From positions 1 to 27,286 of the forward strand of contig DASPTB010000003.1 in assembly GCA_035623615.1 (NCBI GenBank): 27,286 nucleotides of DNA. Reading direction: 5' to 3'. Below the pieces are notes generated by a model, which saw only the letters and a list, made by a program, of their open reading frames with translations, had not been told where the DNA came from and ran no database searches. The DNA is from DASPTB01 sp035623615. Its GTDB lineage: Bacteria > Actinomycetota > UBA4738. A program made the position numbers and the translations under genes. Below, in pieces: positions 23,246-27,286 of the stretch (its first letter is position 1; the number at the start of each line of letters is the position of its first letter).

Positions 23246-24769
23246 ATGAATGATCTTCGATTCCCTCCGAACGAACGAGGATACCGAGTGTACGGAATAG
23301 CCCGCACCGCGCCCGAATCGTCGTGGGGCAGAGAGCGAAAGCGCACTCCCTTCTCGCGCGTCGTGCGGCTCTGCCTAAGCATGATGCTCCTCGGACTGGC
23401 AGCGAATTGCACGCGGCCTTCCGCGCTCTCCGCGCAGACTCCCTCGACCAACCTTTCGGACGTGGTCGCGCAGGGCCAAACGTTCTACGTCTCCCCCAAC
23501 GGAAATGGAGCCGACGGGCGAAGCTGGGCGACGGCATGGAAGGACACGACCAGCATCGCATGGGCGGGCATCCCTGCGGGATCGACGATCTATCTCGACG
23601 GCGGGACTTCCCGTTGCTCGGTCTCCCCCTACGACTTCGCGCCCGCGTCGCCGGATCCCGGTGTTTCGTGTGGAACCCGGTATTCGCCGTTCGTCGTTGG
23701 ACAAGACGACGTTTCGATCCTCCGCTCCACTCAGGCCGGGCACAACGGCACAGTGGTGATCGACGGTGGCCGCGACACGCCCTTGCCTTATTGTCACCAG
23801 CCATCCTATTCGGCCTCCGCCGGCGCGGCGTTTGGCATCGATCTCGGGGGACACACGGACGTCGTCATCAACGGTCAGAATCGATCCGGCATCGTCGTCC
23901 GCGGAGCACAGGACGGCGTGAACATGGGAGTCGGTGGCCACGACACGCTTGCGAACATGGAGCTGTTCGACAACGGCTACCCGACCACGATCCGGGGTGG
24001 GTACAACTCCGACGGCAACAACATTCTGTTCAACGGCCCTGCCAACATTTACGACCGCCTCCTGATTCATGACGGCGGACAGGACGAGTTCCACTCGGCA
24101 TCCTCAGCCGTTTCTGAAGGGGGCAGCGTCATCGAGAACTCCTGGATCGGGAACCTTCGGGAGAATCCGCTGCACCCCGGCCACTCCTTCAACGGCCCCG
24201 AGAGCGCGGGCTGTCAGCACGTGGACGGCGTGCAGATATTCGAGCCGGGGACGACCATCCAAAAACTGACCATATCCTGGGATCTGTTCGGACCAGGCCT
24301 CAACCAGGGACTCTATCCGAGCGACGGAGGCACGGGAACCACCTTTGACAACGTGACCGTCAGCAACACGCTCTTCCTGGATGCGGAGAGCCACAATCTC
24401 ATGACCGACACACGCGTCAACAACTGGTTTCTTAACCGTGTGACGATCTTCGCAACACAGGGGGGAACCGAGATTCCGACGAACGGCACCACCCGGATGA
24501 CCAATAGCATCAAGGCGGGGGGCTACTGGTACACCCCGGGACCTAAATGGTTGGCACGCAACGACATATGGTACGGAGGCGAACGCGCCCCGGGGGTTCA
24601 CATGAAGCCGCAGTTCGTCCGCGCCCCGCGGGGAGCAGCGCCCCGCTTCGCACTCCTTGAGTCCGCTGACCTCCGGCCGACGTGTCGGGGGTGCGCGGCC
24701 ATGGGATCGCCACTCCGATCCTGGCACAGCATCTTTGCCCGCATCGACACGCTGAACGGCGGGTTTTGA
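23246..24769 (+). CDS. Exported parallel beta-helix-like protein
   Basis: 507 residues with a signal sequence: basic segment RERKRTPFSRVVR, hydrophobic LCLSMMLLGLAAN and a likely signal peptidase I site after SALSA. A cysteine at LAANC lacks a proper lipobox. The mature start TFYVSPNGNGADGRSWATAW is a common beginning of right-handed beta-helix proteins. Short Asn/Gly/Val turns repeat afterwards (VVIDGGRD, VVINGQNRSGIVVRGAQDG, NILFNGPANIYDRLLIHDGG, SVIENSWIGN, TTFDNVTVSNTLFLD). This fold is typical of pectate-lyase-like polysaccharide lyases and surface adhesins. I see no clear catalytic signature. It might trim or bind the locus polysaccharide outside the cell. Codon use matches its neighbours. 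The frame ends cleanly before the next gene. Confidence 0.78.
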   Translation: MNDLRFPPNERGYRVYGIARTAPESSWGRERKRTPFSRVVRLCLSMMLLGLAANCTRPSALSAQTPSTNLSDVVAQGQTFYVSPNGNGADGRSWATAWKDTTSIAWAGIPAGSTIYLDGGTSRCSVSPYDFAPASPDPGVSCGTRYSPFVVGQDDVSILRSTQAGHNGTVVIDGGRDTPLPYCHQPSYSASAGAAFGIDLGGHTDVVINGQNRSGIVVRGAQDGVNMGVGGHDTLANMELFDNGYPTTIRGGYNSDGNNILFNGPANIYDRLLIHDGGQDEFHSASSAVSEGGSVIENSWIGNLRENPLHPGHSFNGPESAGCQHVDGVQIFEPGTTIQKLTISWDLFGPGLNQGLYPSDGGTGTTFDNVTVSNTLFLDAESHNLMTDTRVNNWFLNRVTIFATQGGTEIPTNGTTRMTNSIKAGGYWYTPGPKWLARNDIWYGGERAPGVHMKPQFVRAPRGAAPRFALLESADLRPTCRGCAAMGSPLRSWHSIFARIDTLNGGF

Positions 24770-24948
24770 CACCACGCGGGACGGTCGGTACCGGCTCGAC
24801 AACCGTCTTCTGATGAAAGGCCCCAAATGCGTAGAAGAATTCCGCATTCCATACGTGGCTTCGGGTTGCCCACCTCTCCCATTCTTGGATCGGGCTCGGA
24901 GTCGGCTGTCTCCGGCCTTGCGTTGCTCACTGCCTGAGGAGGGACCGA
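24770..24948. promoter_or_regulatory. Spacer before the tandem-deacetylase gene
   Basis: A 179-bp gap with lower GC in its middle. A weak inverted repeat, AATGCG (24826-24831) with CGCATT (24843-24848), could be an operator or a small hairpin. GAGGAGGG (24936-24943) is the ribosome binding site of the next gene and fixes its GTG start. No clear -35/-10 pair was found. Confidence 0.35.
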
Positions 24949-27286
24949 GTGCCACGTAAGCCGCAGAACGAACGACGATCGCGCCGGAGGATTCGCCCCG
25001 TGACGAGCGTCCTCGCCGTTTCGGCCATCATGCTGAGCATGCTCCCCGGACTGTCCGGGGTTGCCCGAGCGGCCACGGGGCCGGTGACGGTCTCGCTGAA
25101 CTTCGACGACGAATTCGAGAGCCAGTACGCGCTTGGATATCTGGACGCATTGCAGCCCCACCATGTGTCGGGGACGTTCTACGTCAATTCGGGCATCATC
25201 GGCAGCAGCAGCTCGAAGCTCACATGGGCCCAGCTATCCGAGATGGCCGGCGCCGGCAACGAGATCGGTGGCAAGACCGTCGACGGCACGAACCTCACGA
25301 CGCTCACCGCGCCCTCGGCGAGCGCTGAGATCTGCAACGATCGACAGGCGCTCATCGCCCACGGGCTCGGTTCCCCGATCAGCTTCGCCTATCCATTCGG
25401 AGCGAAGAACGCCGCCGTGGAGGGCCTCGTCGCGGCATGCGGCTACGGAACGGCCCGTACATCGGGAAGCCTGTCGCCGAGCGGTCCGCGCTACTCCGGT
25501 CCCAACCCACCCGACGACTACTACGCTGTCCGGGCGTGGGCACCGAGCTCGCAGATCACACTTGCCCAGCTCGAGTCCATCGTCACCGGTGCGTACAGCA
25601 ACCCCGGACAAGGCGGCTTCATCCCGATCGCCATCCAGCGAGTGTGCGATCAGACGCTCGATCCAGACGACTATGCGTCGTGTCAGACGGGAGCCTGGAT
25701 CCAGCTCTCGGACCTCAATGCCTTCCTCGACTGGGTCCAGAACGCGGGACAATCCGGAGGCGCGCCAGCGGGTACCACGATCGCGACCAACGGCAGTGTC
25801 GTGAGTGCGTCCGACGTGACGCCACCGGTCACGACGATTGCCTGCAACGGCGCCCCCTGCGTCGCCACTCCATATGAAGGCGGGACGGCCTCGGTGTCAC
25901 TTGCCGCGACCGACGCTGGATCTGGTGTGTCGAGCACCCACTACACACTCGATGAATCGACACCGACGCTCTCCAGCCCGGTCTATACGGGACCCTTCTC
26001 TCTGGGAACAGGCACCCAAACCGTCGAGTTTCGATCCTGGGACAATCAAGGCAACGCCGAATCCGCCAACACCCAGGTGATTCAGGTCGCCCCCGTCCCG
26101 GACACCACGCCTCCGACGACCACCATCGCCTGCAACGGGGCACCATGCCTTTCGACGAACTACACGGGTGGGGTGACGGTCTCCTTGGCCGCCGCCGACA
26201 ACCCGGGTGGCACGGGCGTGGCCAACACGTACTACACGATCGACGGCACGAACCCCACCACGTCGAGCCCCGTCTACACAGGGCCCTTCATGCTGGCCGG
26301 GGACACGACGGTCAAGTTCTTCTCCGTAGACAACACGGGGAACGCCGAGGCCGACCAGGTCCAGCAGCTCGTCATGACGCCATATCCCGTGACGGTTTCG
26401 CTGACCTTCGATGACCAGTACGAGAACCAGTGGCTGTATGCGCGCCCCTTGCTCCTGGCGAATCACATGCACGCGACGTTCTATGTCATCACCAGCGACA
26501 CGGACAGCGGGTACTCGTGTTGCATGTCGTGGAGCCAGCTGGACACGCTTGCGAGCGAAGGGAACGACATCGGGGGGCACGGCGTGAATCACCTCGACCT
26601 CACCGACCAAACGCTCACGCTCGCTCAGAAGACCGCCGACGTGTGCGGCTCGCGAACGGACCTGATCAACAACGGCATCGGCCATCCCTCCTCCTACGCG
26701 TACCCGTTCGGAGACTTCGACTCGACGGCCGAGAGCATCGTTTCCTCCTGCGGATACCAATCGGCTCGCGCGGCAGGGGGAATCTCTCCGAGCGTGACAT
26801 CCCCCGGACCCCCATGGGCAGAGGGGATCCCGCCCTCGGACCCCTTTGCCGTGAAGGCAATCGACGTGGATGGGAACGCGGACAAGAGCCTTGCCGACCT
26901 CGAGAGCTTCGTCACGGCCGCGGCCATCAACGGGGGTGGTTGGGTGCCGATGGTGTTCCATCAGGTCTGTGACGCCTCGACACCCGACTTCAGCACCTGC
27001 ATGAGTCAGTACGGAGTTCGGGACACGGTGCTCAGCGATTTCATGAGTTGGCTGTCTCAAGCGGGCCAGTCGGGGGGTGCGCCCACCGGCACCACGGTTC
27101 AGACGGTTGCCCGCGTCATCAACAGTCTCGACACGACGCCGCCGACGACCGCGATCACGTGCAACGGTGCGGCGTGCTCGTCGGGCTGGTACAACGGCGG
27201 CAGCAGTCCTGTCACCGTCGCTCTGCAGGCCACCGACACCGGTGGATCAGGGGTGGCCGCCACCTACTACACGACCGACGGATCAC
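24949..27286 (+). CDS. Exported tandem NodB-domain protein with chitobiase-C-terminal-like repeats (3' end cut by window)
   Basis: At least 779 residues from a GTG with ribosome binding site GAGGAGGG, still open at the window end. The signal peptide is about 1-41 (basic start, then VLAVSAIMLSMLPGLSG, cleavage near ARA). NodB domain 1 (about 46-275) keeps the Asp pair FDD (53-54) but has GGKTVDGT (108-114) where the HxxxH should be, and Gln230 where the late His should be. Repeats of TPP-TTIACNGAPC type follow (about 291-380 and 387-473), resembling chitobiase/hexosaminidase C-terminal beta-sandwich domains. NodB domain 2 (about 480-715) is intact: Asp488/489, HGVNH (His544, His548) and MVFHQV (His671). 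A third repeat starts near 730. It is a probable extracellular polysaccharide deacetylase, with domain 1 likely binding rather than cutting. Confidence 0.88.
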   Translation, partial: MPRKPQNERRSRRRIRPVTSVLAVSAIMLSMLPGLSGVARAATGPVTVSLNFDDEFESQYALGYLDALQPHHVSGTFYVNSGIIGSSSSKLTWAQLSEMAGAGNEIGGKTVDGTNLTTLTAPSASAEICNDRQALIAHGLGSPISFAYPFGAKNAAVEGLVAACGYGTARTSGSLSPSGPRYSGPNPPDDYYAVRAWAPSSQITLAQLESIVTGAYSNPGQGGFIPIAIQRVCDQTLDPDDYASCQTGAWIQLSDLNAFLDWVQNAGQSGGAPAGTTIATNGSVVSASDVTPPVTTIACNGAPCVATPYEGGTASVSLAATDAGSGVSSTHYTLDESTPTLSSPVYTGPFSLGTGTQTVEFRSWDNQGNAESANTQVIQVAPVPDTTPPTTTIACNGAPCLSTNYTGGVTVSLAAADNPGGTGVANTYYTIDGTNPTTSSPVYTGPFMLAGDTTVKFFSVDNTGNAEADQVQQLVMTPYPVTVSLTFDDQYENQWLYARPLLLANHMHATFYVITSDTDSGYSCCMSWSQLDTLASEGNDIGGHGVNHLDLTDQTLTLAQKTADVCGSRTDLINNGIGHPSSYAYPFGDFDSTAESIVSSCGYQSARAAGGISPSVTSPGPPWAEGIPPSDPFAVKAIDVDGNADKSLADLESFVTAAAINGGGWVPMVFHQVCDASTPDFSTCMSQYGVRDTVLSDFMSWLSQAGQSGGAPTGTTVQTVARVINSLDTTPPTTAITCNGAACSSGWYNGGSSPVTVALQATDTGGSGVAATYYTTDGS

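Noticed and set aside
26107..27286. Repeated DNA in the last gene as a mobile or CRISPR-like repeat
   Set aside because: The similarity follows in-frame protein repeats (TPP-TT-x-CNGA) with diverged codons, so it reflects domain duplication.

Overview
The window is a 27.3 kb chromosomal segment from a high-GC Gram-positive bacterium, most likely an actinomycete in the broad sense (Actinomycetota). The GC-rich third codon positions, frequent GTG and TTG starts, and the gene set tRNA-Met, rpmG, hadA-like and hadB-like point this way, since this order is a classic actinobacterial arrangement. A deep-branching class such as Thermoleophilia is possible but cannot be fixed from sequence alone. No insertion sequence, integrase, CRISPR array or rRNA was seen.

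Left part (1-7900), mostly housekeeping and metabolism. On the minus strand are an FtsX/MacB-type ABC permease (cut by the window edge) with its ATPase, and a metal-dependent TIM-barrel hydrolase divergent from an IclR regulator. A small helical protein follows on the plus strand. Next come a HadA/HadB-type dehydratase pair, an intact NarL-type response regulator, a secreted protein with seven WAVG-like propeller repeats, ribosomal protein L33 (rpmG) and an elongator tRNA-Met. The response regulator and propeller gene interrupt an otherwise recognisable metT-rpmG-hadA-hadB run.

Middle (7900-10200), a regulatory stretch. It holds two atypical LuxR-family regulators in tandem. The first has a receiver domain without the phosphoacceptor Asp. 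The second has two LuxR DNA-binding domains flanking a degenerate receiver. Between them are CGTACG palindromes within an inverted repeat, and a 13-bp stem-loop just ahead of the second gene's ribosome binding site.

Right part (10200-27286), a surface or extracellular polysaccharide locus. A tightly packed plus-strand operon (10197-22106) encodes, in order: a Wzz/BY-kinase-like chain-length ATPase; a Gfo/Idh/MocA dehydrogenase, a DegT aminotransferase and a hexapeptide acyltransferase (together resembling the WbpB-WbpE-WbpD steps to 2,3-diacetamido-uronic acids); an initiating phosphoglycosyl transferase; a MurJ-type flippase; an O-antigen polymerase/ligase-like membrane protein; a NodB-like deacetylase without a signal peptide; a GT4 glycosyltransferase; and an unusually short UDP-sugar dehydrogenase-like protein. 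A FemAB/GNAT-like acyltransferase follows on the opposite strand. Two exported proteins come last: a putative parallel beta-helix protein, and a large protein with two deacetylase domains (the first missing its metal histidines) separated and followed by chitobiase-C-terminal-like repeats. The last gene runs off the window.

Taken together, the right half looks like a Wzx/Wzy-style polysaccharide system whose product may be modified inside and outside the cell, probably controlled by the two phosphorylation-independent LuxR regulators at its head. The unusual points are the HTH-receiver-HTH regulator, the compact dehydrogenase and the pseudo-deacetylase fusion.
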